From an uncultured Saprospiraceae bacterium (GTDB lineage: Bacteria > Bacteroidota > Bacteroidia > Chitinophagales > Saprospiraceae), in assembly GCA_937950315.1 (NCBI GenBank), contig CALFDU010000064.1, forward strand, positions 1-35,284: DNA of 35,284 nucleotides, given 5' to 3'. The position numbers were made by a program, and so were the translations under genes. Below, in pieces: positions 17,571 through 26,258 of the stretch (the stretch's first letter is position 1; every line of letters begins with the position of its first letter). Below the pieces are notes generated by a model. It did not search any database, had not been told where the DNA came from, and saw only the letters and a list, made by a program, of their open reading frames with translations.

Positions 17571-18108
17571 TTGGGAAGCTAACTTCTATGTCTGTTTCGC
17601 CACCAGCATTGGTAATATCTCCATCGGCAACACCTTCTGCTGTCTTGTTTGGCTCATGTCTTAATGTCACAGTCAAAGTCCCTGATCCTGCAGCTCCTGT
17701 AGTAACCGTATTTCTAAGTCCTAGAGGGTTTCCGTCTCCATCTTGGTCATTGTAACTGACAGATAAACCTGCAATGTCAGAATCAAAGAAAAACTGATGT
17801 TCATCATCTTCCTCTTCTATTTCTTCTGTGATACTCTCCGATGGACTTACAGATTCATTTAGTAATTGTAGCTGACCGGTGTATGTTTCATTGGCATCTA
17901 GAGTTCCTCCTGTAATCAATGGAGCATTTCCTCCATCTCCATCAGGATCTACAAAACTTAAAATTATAACATCACCATTGCTTGATGTTAGACTATAATT
18001 TAAAGTGGTAATCAGTTCTTCTTCATTATCAATCATCGGTTCGTCAGGATCACATGAAGTCAAAAGGAAGATTGTTGCAAAAGCAAAAAGCATTAAATAA
18101 CGATTCAT
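17557..18108 (-). CDS. Lipoprotein encoded with the ZnuD-like receptor
   Basis: Lipoprotein of 183 residues (start at MNRYLML; the frame runs nine codons further up but the lipoprotein signal favours this ATG). Lipobox LLTSC with Cys19. The mature part is acidic and Asp/Gly-rich, with DPDGDGG and DQDGDG calcium-loop-like segments and a very acidic middle (ITEEIEEEDDEHQFFF). This layout matches a Bacteroidota lipoprotein family often labelled 'type 1 periplasmic binding fold superfamily protein'. I suggest it hands metal to, or captures it for, the receptor translated directly after it (14-base overlap). Function is inferred from context. Confidence 0.8.
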   Translation of the reverse strand: MNRYLMLFAFATIFLLTSCDPDEPMIDNEEELITTLNYSLTSSNGDVIILSFVDPDGDGGNAPLITGGTLDANETYTGQLQLLNESVSPSESITEEIEEEDDEHQFFFDSDIAGLSVSYNDQDGDGNPLGLRNTVTTGAAGSGTLTVTLRHEPNKTAEGVADGDITNAGGETDIEVSFPIDVQ

Positions 18109-18132
18109 ATTAATTTTTTTTTGAGTGTACGG

Positions 18133-18140
18133 CAAATGTA
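18133..18140 (-). promoter_or_regulatory. -7 promoter element of the metal-uptake operon
   Basis: On the minus strand TACATTTG (18140-18133) is a perfect TAnnTTTG match, about 24 bases before the lipoprotein ATG. No TTG is found at the standard -33 spacing; that position is instead occupied by the palindrome at 18148-18168. Confidence 0.55.
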
Positions 18141-18147
18141 ATAAACT

Positions 18148-18168
18148 TAATGCATCATTGTTGCATTA
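18148..18168. promoter_or_regulatory. Candidate Fur/Zur operator, 7-7-7 palindrome
   Basis: TAATGCA-tcattgt-TGCATTA, perfect 7-bp inverted repeats around a 7-bp spacer. It begins 8 bp upstream of the -7 element of the lipoprotein-receptor-regulator operon and covers the -33 region, the classical place for repressor binding. The operon encodes its own Fur-family protein, which makes autoregulation likely. Confidence 0.55.
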
Positions 18169-18310
18169 TCATTGTTTTTAGTTGTTAATTTTATGCTAAT
18201 GTCCATTTTACTGGGGTTTTGAGTATACTTTAGCTTGGACCAATAAATGGTTTCAAGCTTATCATTGGGTATTTCTGACCAACTGTATGATTTAATAGGA
18301 GTCTTATCGC

Positions 18311-18318
18311 TACCTTTG
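18311..18318 (+). promoter_or_regulatory. -7 promoter element directly in front of kdsA
   Basis: TACCTTTG is a perfect TAnnTTTG match ending only 4 bases before the kdsA ATG at 18323. If used, transcription would begin at or near the start codon. No TTG is present at the usual -33 distance. Confidence 0.4.
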
Positions 18319-18322
18319 TATT

Positions 18323-19120
18323 ATGTTAAAGACCTTATTGAATAAGCCCAATTTTTTCCTGATTGCAGGTCCTTGTGCGGTCGAAGATGAAGTTACTGTG
18401 ATGACTGTTGCTGAGAAAATGATTGAGATAACCACCAAGCTCAACATTCCTTATGTTTTTAAAGCATCCTATCGAAAAGCAAACAGATCCAGTCTGAATA
18501 GCTTTACGGGTATAGGGGATGAGAAAGCGCTGAAGTTGATTGGTAAAGTGAAAGAGACATTTGGGGTCCCAGTAACAACCGATATTCACGCGGAGGAAGA
18601 AGCTGCCATGGCAGCGGAACACGTGGACATTCTTCAGATTCCAGCATTTTTGGCTAGGCAGACCAAATTGTTGGTCGCAGCGGCACATACTGGAAAAGTA
18701 GTCAATATCAAGAAGGGGCAATTCATGAGTCCAGGGACTATGAAGTTTGCCGCAGAGAAAGTCGTAGCCAGCGGAAACGATCAAGTCTTGTTGTGCGAGC
18801 GAGGAACCATGTTTGGCTACCAAGATTTAGTAGTTGATTTTAGATCAGTTCCAGCAATGCAACAATTGGGATTTCCCGTAGTGGTCGATTGTACTCATTC
18901 TCTACAGAGACCGAATCAATCTGCTGGAGTAACAGGAGGGCAACCAGCAATGATTGAAACCATCGCCAAGGCATCGATCGCAACGGGAGCAGACGGATTA
19001 TTCATAGAAACACATCCCAACCCAAGTCAAGCAAAATCGGATGGTGCTAATATGTTGCACCTTGATAAGATTGAAGGACTTCTGGAAAAGTTGGTGAGGA
19101 TAAGAGAAGCGATACAATAG
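18323..19120 (+). CDS. kdsA: 3-deoxy-D-manno-octulosonate 8-phosphate synthase, metal-dependent class
   Basis: Condenses phosphoenolpyruvate with arabinose 5-phosphate to Kdo-8-phosphate for lipopolysaccharide synthesis. The 265-residue sequence shows IAGPCAVED (14-22), FKASYRKANRSS (47-58), TTDIH, IPAFLARQTKLL, VVNIKKGQF (127-134), ERGTMFGYQDLVVDFR and VVDCTHSLQ. The four metal ligands known from Aquifex KdsA are all present: Cys18, His192, Glu229 and Asp240. This places it in the metal-dependent class, unlike the E. coli enzyme, which has Asn at the Cys position. It is a single gene, convergent with the transporter gene, with no clear terminator in the gap. Confidence 0.95.
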   Translation: MLKTLLNKPNFFLIAGPCAVEDEVTVMTVAEKMIEITTKLNIPYVFKASYRKANRSSLNSFTGIGDEKALKLIGKVKETFGVPVTTDIHAEEEAAMAAEHVDILQIPAFLARQTKLLVAAAHTGKVVNIKKGQFMSPGTMKFAAEKVVASGNDQVLLCERGTMFGYQDLVVDFRSVPAMQQLGFPVVVDCTHSLQRPNQSAGVTGGQPAMIETIAKASIATGADGLFIETHPNPSQAKSDGANMLHLDKIEGLLEKLVRIREAIQ

Positions 19121-19222
19121 TTGCCGAGGTTTTTTTTAACCACTTTTGTAAACATTTGACGAAAGTGTAAAAAGATAAATAGCTTTCTAAAAAGGCAATC
19201 TAACTATAGTCTTCAACGCTGA

Positions 19223-20857
19223 TTACAAAAGAATTACAAACAACACCTGCGCATATACAATCTTAATCACGGCGGCAATCGGAAATACCAAAGTATAACC
19301 AATCATCGGGAGGTTGTTGCCAGAACGCTCCAAGGCAAAATCCAGAATGGCAGGTTGGTTGGATACAAAACCAGTCAGTACACTGAAAGGAATTTTAAAC
19401 ATTTTGAATCCGATGATCAAGGCAAAAATGGCAGTTGCCAAACTTAAAAATGTTCCGCCTAAAAATAATTTTAATCCTATTTCAAAGTTGAAACTTCCAG
19501 CAAAGGAAGCTCCTGACTTAATCCCAATGACTGCAAGAAGCAGAATCAAACCTATTTGCCGTAAGGTTACATTGACACTGTAAGGAAGGACCCACACAAT
19601 GGGTCCAGTTCTGTAAAGTGCTCCGAGTACCAAGCCAACGATCAATGGCCCACCGGCATATCCTAGCTTAAAGTTGATGTTGCCCGGAAGTGTAAATTCA
19701 ATCATTCCCAGAGCGAGACCGATTGCAATTCCTAAACCAAAAGTAAATAGATTGACCTTACTAGAATTAAAATATGAATCGCCAAAGTAATCTGATAATG
19801 GTCCAAGATCTTTGCGTCTTGCAACAAAACGTATTCTATCACCCAACTCAAGAATGGTAGAAGGTTTGGCAAGCATGTCGGTGTCACCTCTCCGGATTCT
19901 TGTGATTACAGCATCGTATTTTTGATGCAGGTTTAGGCTTGAGATTGATCTTCCGACCAAGTCTGGATTGGACACAAAAATCCTTCTTACATCATAGTCC
20001 TTACGATCAAATGAAATATTGAATTCCATTTTCTGACCAAGAAAATCAATCACCTTTTGCACCTCTTCTTCTGTCCCGATTGCCATGATCTGATTGCCCG
20101 TCTGTAATTTTGTATTCCAGCTAGGTAGACTTACGTCAAATGCATTGTCCATAATCCGACCAAACACCACATTCCAATTCTGCTCACGTGCAAGATCACG
20201 CAATTGCATTCCAGAAATATCTGCATTTGAAATTTGAATGGTGGTACTTACAAGATCCTCTTCAGTAGGATATTTATTTCTAAGTAACTTCTTTTCTTCT
20301 TTGTAGTTGATCCGAAAAAATTTTTCCATCAAGATGATTCCTATCATACCACCCAAGACTCCCATGGGATAGGTGTAAGAGTAAGCAATTACACTTGTTT
20401 CTGTAAGATTCAACATTTCATCTCCAGTAAACCGAGTGTTGATGAGTTCAATGACTCCTGCAAGGGCTGTCGTATTGGTAGTACTTCCTGAATAAATGCC
20501 TACGATATCAGAGGCAGTGAAGCCAAAGAACATGGCAAGCAGATATGCAATGATCGCAGAGAAAGTCAACATGATGATAACAAATAATACATCACGGACT
20601 CCATTCTTTTTTATCGATTTAAAGAAGGCTGCTCCTGAGCTCAAGCCAATAGAATAGACAAAGAATACCAGTCCAAGCTGGAAAAGTATATCAGGTGCAG
20701 AAACATTATCATACACAGCTCCAAATAAAAGACCGACAAAAAGCACGGCCGAGACGCCCAAGCTGTTACCTTTGAATTTGAAATTCCCCACCAAGTAGCC
20801 TAGTGCCGCGACACAAAACAACAATAAAAGGGGGTTTTCGCTAAATAATCTCTGCAT
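19223..20857 (-). CDS. AspT/YidE-family transporter with two RCK_C domains
   Basis: Inner-membrane transporter of 544 residues. An N-terminal half of about six helices (1-180) contains the duplicated-family motif YSGSTTNTTALAG (122-134). Two cytoplasmic TrkA-C/RCK_C domains follow (about 200-275 and 287-362), then a C-terminal helix bundle (about 368-544) with GYAGGPLIVGLVLGALYRTGP. This is the layout of the aspartate:alanine exchanger family (AspT, YidE, YbjL). The substrate is unknown and may be an anionic metabolite; the RCK_C domains suggest ligand gating. The gene is divergent from the FAD-protein gene, 65 bases apart. Confidence 0.9.
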   Translation of the reverse strand: MQRLFSENPLLLLFCVAALGYLVGNFKFKGNSLGVSAVLFVGLLFGAVYDNVSAPDILFQLGLVFFVYSIGLSSGAAFFKSIKKNGVRDVLFVIIMLTFSAIIAYLLAMFFGFTASDIVGIYSGSTTNTTALAGVIELINTRFTGDEMLNLTETSVIAYSYTYPMGVLGGMIGIILMEKFFRINYKEEKKLLRNKYPTEEDLVSTTIQISNADISGMQLRDLAREQNWNVVFGRIMDNAFDVSLPSWNTKLQTGNQIMAIGTEEEVQKVIDFLGQKMEFNISFDRKDYDVRRIFVSNPDLVGRSISSLNLHQKYDAVITRIRRGDTDMLAKPSTILELGDRIRFVARRKDLGPLSDYFGDSYFNSSKVNLFTFGLGIAIGLALGMIEFTLPGNINFKLGYAGGPLIVGLVLGALYRTGPIVWVLPYSVNVTLRQIGLILLLAVIGIKSGASFAGSFNFEIGLKLFLGGTFLSLATAIFALIIGFKMFKIPFSVLTGFVSNQPAILDFALERSGNNLPMIGYTLVFPIAAVIKIVYAQVLFVILL

Positions 20858-20922
20858 ATGTTCTTAAAGATATATGTAAAGTTATACTAATATTTAAACA
20901 GAATTATAATTAATCGAATTAA

Positions 20923-22497
20923 GTGAGTGTTAAATACGATATCGTCGAAGTAAGAATTCCTTTTAATAAAATTGAGGACGATCAGTTTATTAGGGAAAAG
21001 ATCAAAGGAAAAAAGAAAAACCTCGGTAAGCATTTCTTTTACCGAATAAATAAAAGGTCAATCGACGCAAGACAAAAGATTGTTTATTACTTGCTTAGAT
21101 TAGAATTATCCAATGAGGAATTTGCCAAAGAAGATTTTAGCAATCTAATTTCAAATTATCCTACGCTCAATCCTGACAAACAAGTTTTGATCATCGGTGC
21201 CGGACCGGCAGGATATTTTGCCGCACTGGAGTGTCTACGATTGGGATTGGTTCCTACGGTATTGGATAGAGGCAAAGATGTACGTGCAAGGAGAAGAGAT
21301 CTGAAAGCGATACAGCAAGATCATGTGGTGAATCCTCATAGCAATTATTGCTTTGGTGAAGGTGGGGCAGGAACATATTCTGATGGGAAGCTATATACGC
21401 GTTCTCATAAAAGAGGTAAAATCCAAGGAGTGCTAGAGATGCTTGTGGCTCATGGAGCCAAGCGTGATATTCTTATAGATGCTCATCCACACATTGGATC
21501 CAACAAACTGCCAGGTATTGTTTCAAAAATCAGAGAAACGATTGAAGCGAATGGAGGGAAGGTGATATTTAATTGTTGCGTGACGGATCTTCTTGTAGAA
21601 GAAGGAAAAATTATAGGAGCAACCAGCTATGATGGAACAAAGTATCGTGCTGATGCAACCATACTAGCAACGGGTCACTCAGCAAGAGATATTTACGAAC
21701 TGTTGGATCAAAAAGGCATTGAGATAGAGGCAAAACCATTTGCGATAGGTGTGCGTATTGAGCACCCGCAAGCATTTATTGATAAGGTTCAGTACAAACA
21801 AGAACCTAGAAGTGAGTTTTTGCCTGCAGCTCCTTATAAGTTGGTAAGTCAAGTAGAAGGAAAAGGTGTGTTTTCATTTTGCATGTGTCCAGGTGGATTG
21901 ATCGTACCAGCGGCAACGGCTCCAGGAGAGATCGTCGTGAATGGAATGTCTTTGTCTAAGCGAGACAGTCCGTACGCAAACTCTGGTGTGGTGACTGAAA
22001 TTTCATTGGAGGACTTGGAGAAACATGGTTATAAAGGGACCTTCGCTGGTATTCAATTGCAGAAGGAAATCGAACAAAAAGTATTTGCTCTCGGGGATGG
22101 ATCTCAGAAAGCACCAGCTCAACGATTAAAAGATTTTGTTTTTGGAAGAGCATCCAAAAGCTTACCTGATACATCTTATATTCCAGGAATATATCCTGCC
22201 CAGATCAGCGAAGCATTTCCTGATTGGATTTTTGAAAGATTGAGAGAAGGTATCCAAGCCTTTGATGCTAAACTGAAAGGTTACCTGACCAATGTTGCTA
22301 TTGTTGTTGCTACAGAAAGTCGTACAAGTTCGCCCATTAAAATTCCTAGAGACAGAGAGTCCTATATGCATGAAGGTGTTGATGGTTTTTTCCCATGTGG
22401 TGAAGGAGCTGGTTATGCTGGAGGGATTTTGTCTGCTGCAATGGATGGACAGAATGTTGCTAAGGGCGTGGCTAAGTATCTGAACATAAAAGGGTGA
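20923..22497 (+). CDS. FAD-dependent oxidoreductase of the COG2509 type, GTG start
   Basis: Predicted flavoprotein dehydrogenase of 524 residues. A small N-terminal domain (1-80) rich in Lys/Arg precedes the dinucleotide-binding motif GAGPAG (92-97) in QVLIIGAGPAGYFAALECLRLG. Further family segments are NYCFGEGGAGTYSDGKLYTR, ATILATGHSARD, FCMCPGGLIVPAA and the C-terminal FPCGEGAGYAGGILSAAMDG. These match the widespread uncharacterised FAD-dependent family. The start is a GTG at 20923, because the codon before it is a TAA stop and no ATG lies near. The biochemical role is unknown. Confidence 0.9.
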   Translation: MSVKYDIVEVRIPFNKIEDDQFIREKIKGKKKNLGKHFFYRINKRSIDARQKIVYYLLRLELSNEEFAKEDFSNLISNYPTLNPDKQVLIIGAGPAGYFAALECLRLGLVPTVLDRGKDVRARRRDLKAIQQDHVVNPHSNYCFGEGGAGTYSDGKLYTRSHKRGKIQGVLEMLVAHGAKRDILIDAHPHIGSNKLPGIVSKIRETIEANGGKVIFNCCVTDLLVEEGKIIGATSYDGTKYRADATILATGHSARDIYELLDQKGIEIEAKPFAIGVRIEHPQAFIDKVQYKQEPRSEFLPAAPYKLVSQVEGKGVFSFCMCPGGLIVPAATAPGEIVVNGMSLSKRDSPYANSGVVTEISLEDLEKHGYKGTFAGIQLQKEIEQKVFALGDGSQKAPAQRLKDFVFGRASKSLPDTSYIPGIYPAQISEAFPDWIFERLREGIQAFDAKLKGYLTNVAIVVATESRTSSPIKIPRDRESYMHEGVDGFFPCGEGAGYAGGILSAAMDGQNVAKGVAKYLNIKG

Positions 22498-22630
22498 TTT
22501 TATTTTGAGGTATCAGGCAGAATTTATGAAAACTAGATTTCTTAAGAACTAAATATTGTGCCTTTGCTTTCTTCTCTTTGTAATAGTTTAATATTTTCCT
22601 ATCTTCTCCGTCCATTAAACTATACCAAGA

Positions 22631-25600
22631 ATGAAAAAAGTAATTACAATACTAATATTGTCTTTATTAGTAACCGCTGGATATTCTCAGCGAAAAAATA
22701 AAAAAAACAAGGAGAATCTTGAAGTAAAGAAAGAAGAGAAGCCCTCATTGGTGAGCTCCTACAAATTTAGAAATGTAGGTCCTGCTTTTTGCTCAGGAAG
22801 GATTGCTGATATTGCGGTCCACCCAAACGATGAAAATCATTGGTATCTTGCTGTTGGTTCTGGTGGCGTCTGGGAAACCAAGAATGCAGGAATTACATGG
22901 AAGCCTATTTTTGATGATCAATCATCTTATTCAACGGGTTGCATCACCATCGATCATCGCAATCCATCCACCATCTGGTTAGGGTCCGGTGAGAATGTGG
23001 GAGGAAGACACGTTGGATATGGAGATGGTGTTTATAAATCTACCGATGGAGGACAAACATGGAAAAATGTAGGCCTTGAAAAATCCGAACACATTTCAAA
23101 AATCATCGTTCATCCTGAAAACTCCAACGTAGTTTGGGTTGCAGCTCAAGGTCCACTTTGGAGTAAAGGTGGCGATCGTGGATTGTATAAAACGATGGAT
23201 GGCGGTACAACTTGGAAAAAGGTATTGGGAGATGATGAGTGGGTAGGAGTCACTGATATTGAGATCGATCCTAGAAATCCAGACATGCTTTATGCTGCGA
23301 CTTGGCAGAGACATCGTACCGTTGCTGCACTTATGGGTGGTGGTCCAGGATCTGGGTTGCACCGTTCTTATGATGGAGGTGAAACTTGGGAAAAATTGAC
23401 AAACGGAATTCCAAAATCAAATTTGGGGAAGATTGGTATGGCTGTGTCTCCGATGCAACCAGATGTGATCTATGCGGCGATAGAGTTAGATAGACGTACA
23501 GGAGGATTGTTTAGATCTGATGATAGAGGATCGTCATGGACGAAAATGTCCGATGCGGTTTCTGGTGCAACTGGACCTCACTATTATCAAGAGTTGTATG
23601 CTTGTCCGCATAATTTTGATAGGATATATCTTATGGATGTGAGGGTACAAGTTTCAGATGATGGGGGTAAGAATTTTAGAAGATTGAAGGAAGAGAACAA
23701 ACATTCTGATAATCATGCATTGATTTTTAGGGAGGACGATCCTGATTATTTATTGATCGGAACGGATGCCGGTATCTATGAAAGTTTTGACTTGGCTGAA
23801 AATTGGAGGTACACCTATAATCTTCCTTTGACACAATATTATAAAGTCGCTGTCGATGATCGCGAACCGTTTTATCATATTTATGGAGGTACACAGGACA
23901 ATGGATCCCATGGTGGTCCATCACAGACAGATGATTGGAGCGGAATTAGGAATGATGATTGGTACAAAACCTTGTATGCAGATGGACACCAGTCGGCTAC
24001 TGAGCCGGGCAATCCTGATATCATTTATGCAGAGACGCAGCAAGGAGGAATGCATCGGATAGATCTCAAGACAGGAGAGCAAGTATTGATTCAACCACAA
24101 GATGGTGAAGGCGAAAACTATGAAAGATTTAATTGGGATGCGCCGATCATTGTGAGTCCACATGATCCAGCAACCATATTTTTTGCTTCGCAACGTGTCT
24201 GGAAATCAGAAAATCGTGGAGATAGTTGGGAAGCAATCTCAGGTGACTTGAGCCGTAATGAAGAACGTGTTGCTTTGAGAATAATGGGTAAGCTTCAGAG
24301 CTGGGACAATCCTTGGGATATTTACGCAATGTCCAATTACAATTCAATCACTTCTCTTTCTCAATCCCCGCTTGACGCAAATGTAATTTACGCAGGTACT
24401 GACGATGGAATTATTCAAGTGACCCAAGACGGAGGTAAGACTTGGAATAAGATTATGACAAGTTCTCTTTCGGGTGTGTCGGATCGAGCTTTTGTAAATG
24501 ACATCAAAGCGGACTTACATGACAAAGGCACTGTTTACGTAGTATTGGACAATCACAAAGAAGGAGACTTTGAGCCGTATGTGTTTAAGAGTACCAATTT
24601 TGGTCAGACTTGGACATCCATCGTCAACAATATTCCTGAAAGAACATTGACATGGAGAATTGTGCAAGATCATATCAAGTCGGACCTGTTGTTTTTGGCA
24701 ACAGAGTTTGGTGTGTATGTGAGTCTCAATGGTGGAGCCAAGTGGGAGAAACTAGGAGGGACGCCTACAATTTCATTCAGAGATTTGGCTATTCAGAAGA
24801 GAGAGAATGATTTGGTGGCAGCTTCGTTTGGAAGGGGATTTTTTGTGTTGGATGACTATTCTGCATTGAGAAATGTAACAGATGAAAAAATGAATGAGCC
24901 TGCGGCACTTTTTACAGGTAGAGATGGGAAGTTGTTTGTGCCAAGATCGAGAAAAGGAAATGGTGGAGCAGACTATTGGACTGCACCGAACCCGACCTAT
25001 GGAGCAGTATTTAGGTACAATGTCAATGAAGAGTTTGTGTCTCTGAAAAAAGCCAGAATGGATAAGGAAAAGGAACTCATCAAAGAAGGAAAAGATGTAC
25101 CATTCCAAGGTTACGATGCGATGGCTGCCGAAAAACTAGAAATAGCTCCTAAACTATGGTTCACCATCAAAGATGCAAATGGACAAGTAGTCAGAAAGAT
25201 CAACACCAAGGCCAAAAAAGGAACTGGTTCTATCGCTTGGGATATGAAACATGCTTCTCCAAGATCAATCAGACCTGGATCTGAAGAAGGAGGCGGAAGA
25301 AATAGAAGATTTGGAGGAGGACACTATGCAGCGCCGGGAGCGTATACGGTAACTATGTCAAAGGAAGTGAATGGTGTAGTTACGCAATTGACTGAACCTG
25401 AGAAGTTTTCTATCGCACCATTGCGCGATGGTACACTTCCAGCAAAATCTCCAGAAGAGTATCAGCAGTTTGCCAATGAGCTAAGCTGGGCCAGAACACA
25501 ATTGTCAGCGATCTCAAGTCGTGTCTATGAAAACGAACAAAAGTATGGTGCACTACTACGCGCACTTGAACGATCCAACATGGAGCCAGGAGCGCTGAAC

Positions 25601-25927
25601 GAAACCTTGTTTAAATTGAAAGAGGATCTGAATAAGTATGACATCATGCTCAATGGAAATCCAGCCAAAGATGAGGTAGGAGAGAAGTCAAATTCTTCTA
25701 TTGGGAAGCGATTGAGTACTGCTTCTCGAGGACTGACTACTTTATATGGTCCTACAGGAATGCATCGAGAAAATTTGGAGTTGGCCAAGAAAGAATTGGC
25801 TAAGTTGGTCCCGTTGATTCAGGAATTGGATGAACAAACGGTTCCTGCGATTGAAAGGCAATTGATGAATGCTGGAGCACCGTATATACAGGGTCAGTCG
25901 ATTCCGAAGAGCGGAGATAGACCATAG
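22631..25927 (+). CDS. Secreted BNR/Asp-box (VPS10/sortilin-like) beta-propeller protein
   Basis: Large exported protein of 1098 residues with signal peptide MKKVITILILSLLVTAGYS-Q. It contains many Asp-box repeats of the S/T-x-D-x-G-x-T-W type, for example NAGITW, TDGGQTW, MDGGTTW, YDGGETW, DDRGSSW, NRGDSW, QDGGKTW and NFGQTW. These indicate one or two beta-propellers over residues about 50-740. The C-terminal third has a Gly/Arg-rich patch (EEGGGRNRRFGGG) and helical segments. Such proteins are annotated as 'glycosyl hydrolase' or VPS10-domain proteins in Bacteroidota, but catalytic residues are not evident and a binding role is equally likely. A strong terminator follows. Confidence 0.88.
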   Translation: MKKVITILILSLLVTAGYSQRKNKKNKENLEVKKEEKPSLVSSYKFRNVGPAFCSGRIADIAVHPNDENHWYLAVGSGGVWETKNAGITWKPIFDDQSSYSTGCITIDHRNPSTIWLGSGENVGGRHVGYGDGVYKSTDGGQTWKNVGLEKSEHISKIIVHPENSNVVWVAAQGPLWSKGGDRGLYKTMDGGTTWKKVLGDDEWVGVTDIEIDPRNPDMLYAATWQRHRTVAALMGGGPGSGLHRSYDGGETWEKLTNGIPKSNLGKIGMAVSPMQPDVIYAAIELDRRTGGLFRSDDRGSSWTKMSDAVSGATGPHYYQELYACPHNFDRIYLMDVRVQVSDDGGKNFRRLKEENKHSDNHALIFREDDPDYLLIGTDAGIYESFDLAENWRYTYNLPLTQYYKVAVDDREPFYHIYGGTQDNGSHGGPSQTDDWSGIRNDDWYKTLYADGHQSATEPGNPDIIYAETQQGGMHRIDLKTGEQVLIQPQDGEGENYERFNWDAPIIVSPHDPATIFFASQRVWKSENRGDSWEAISGDLSRNEERVALRIMGKLQSWDNPWDIYAMSNYNSITSLSQSPLDANVIYAGTDDGIIQVTQDGGKTWNKIMTSSLSGVSDRAFVNDIKADLHDKGTVYVVLDNHKEGDFEPYVFKSTNFGQTWTSIVNNIPERTLTWRIVQDHIKSDLLFLATEFGVYVSLNGGAKWEKLGGTPTISFRDLAIQKRENDLVAASFGRGFFVLDDYSALRNVTDEKMNEPAALFTGRDGKLFVPRSRKGNGGADYWTAPNPTYGAVFRYNVNEEFVSLKKARMDKEKELIKEGKDVPFQGYDAMAAEKLEIAPKLWFTIKDANGQVVRKINTKAKKGTGSIAWDMKHASPRSIRPGSEEGGGRNRRFGGGHYAAPGAYTVTMSKEVNGVVTQLTEPEKFSIAPLRDGTLPAKSPEEYQQFANELSWARTQLSAISSRVYENEQKYGALLRALERSNMEPGALNETLFKLKEDLNKYDIMLNGNPAKDEVGEKSNSSIGKRLSTASRGLTTLYGPTGMHRENLELAKKELAKLVPLIQELDEQTVPAIERQLMNAGAPYIQGQSIPKSGDRP

Positions 25928-25939
25928 GCATAAAGGTAG

Positions 25940-25974
25940 ATTTCACCTTATTCAGAGGTATTCCTAGGTGAAAT
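25940..25974 (+). other. Post-gene hairpin without T-run
   Basis: ATTTCACCT (25940-25948) pairs with AGGTGAAAT (25966-25974) around a 17-base loop. It lies between the stop codon and the terminator and could stabilise the mRNA 3' end. Confidence 0.4.
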
Positions 25975-25991
25975 TCACAAACGTATAGTAG

Positions 25992-26028
25992 TAGCCGCAA
26001 ACTTATATGAGTTTGCGGCTATTTTTTT
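25992..26028 (+). terminator. Rho-independent terminator of the Asp-box gene
   Basis: Perfect 12-bp stem TAGCCGCAAACT / AGTTTGCGGCTA (25992-26003 with 26010-26021), loop TATATG, then seven T (26022-26028). It lies 64 bases after the stop codon. Confidence 0.92.
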
Positions 26029-26078
26029 GGTATGTCTCATTACCCATCTGCATCCGATCAAAATCAAGATAGAAGCTG

Positions 26079-26258
26079 TCAATTTTTAAATAGATAAATC
26101 AATTTACTTGCTAGCTCTTCATACATTTTAGGAGAATCATGTCCAATAGTGTCATGAATTATTCGATGATTATCCATCACTAAGTGAACATGAGCCGGAA
26201 TCATGGAAGTTTCAGTATCAATCATAATGCTGAAACTTCCTTTTCCAAAATTGCAATC
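26079..26258 (-). other. Open frame continuing past the cytolysin stop codon
   Basis: Directly after the TAA of the cytolysin gene (26261-26259) the same frame stays open for 59 codons to a TGA at 26081-26079. An internal ATG at 26225 would give a 48-residue peptide starting MIDTETSMIPAHVHLVMDN. It may be a small separate gene, a former C-terminal extension or chance. There is no ribosome-binding site or known motif to decide. Confidence 0.2.

Noticed and set aside
22578-22607. TTG-N19-TATCTTCT as a promoter for the Asp-box gene.
   Set aside because: The -7 half matches TAnnTTTG at only six of eight positions; too weak to list.
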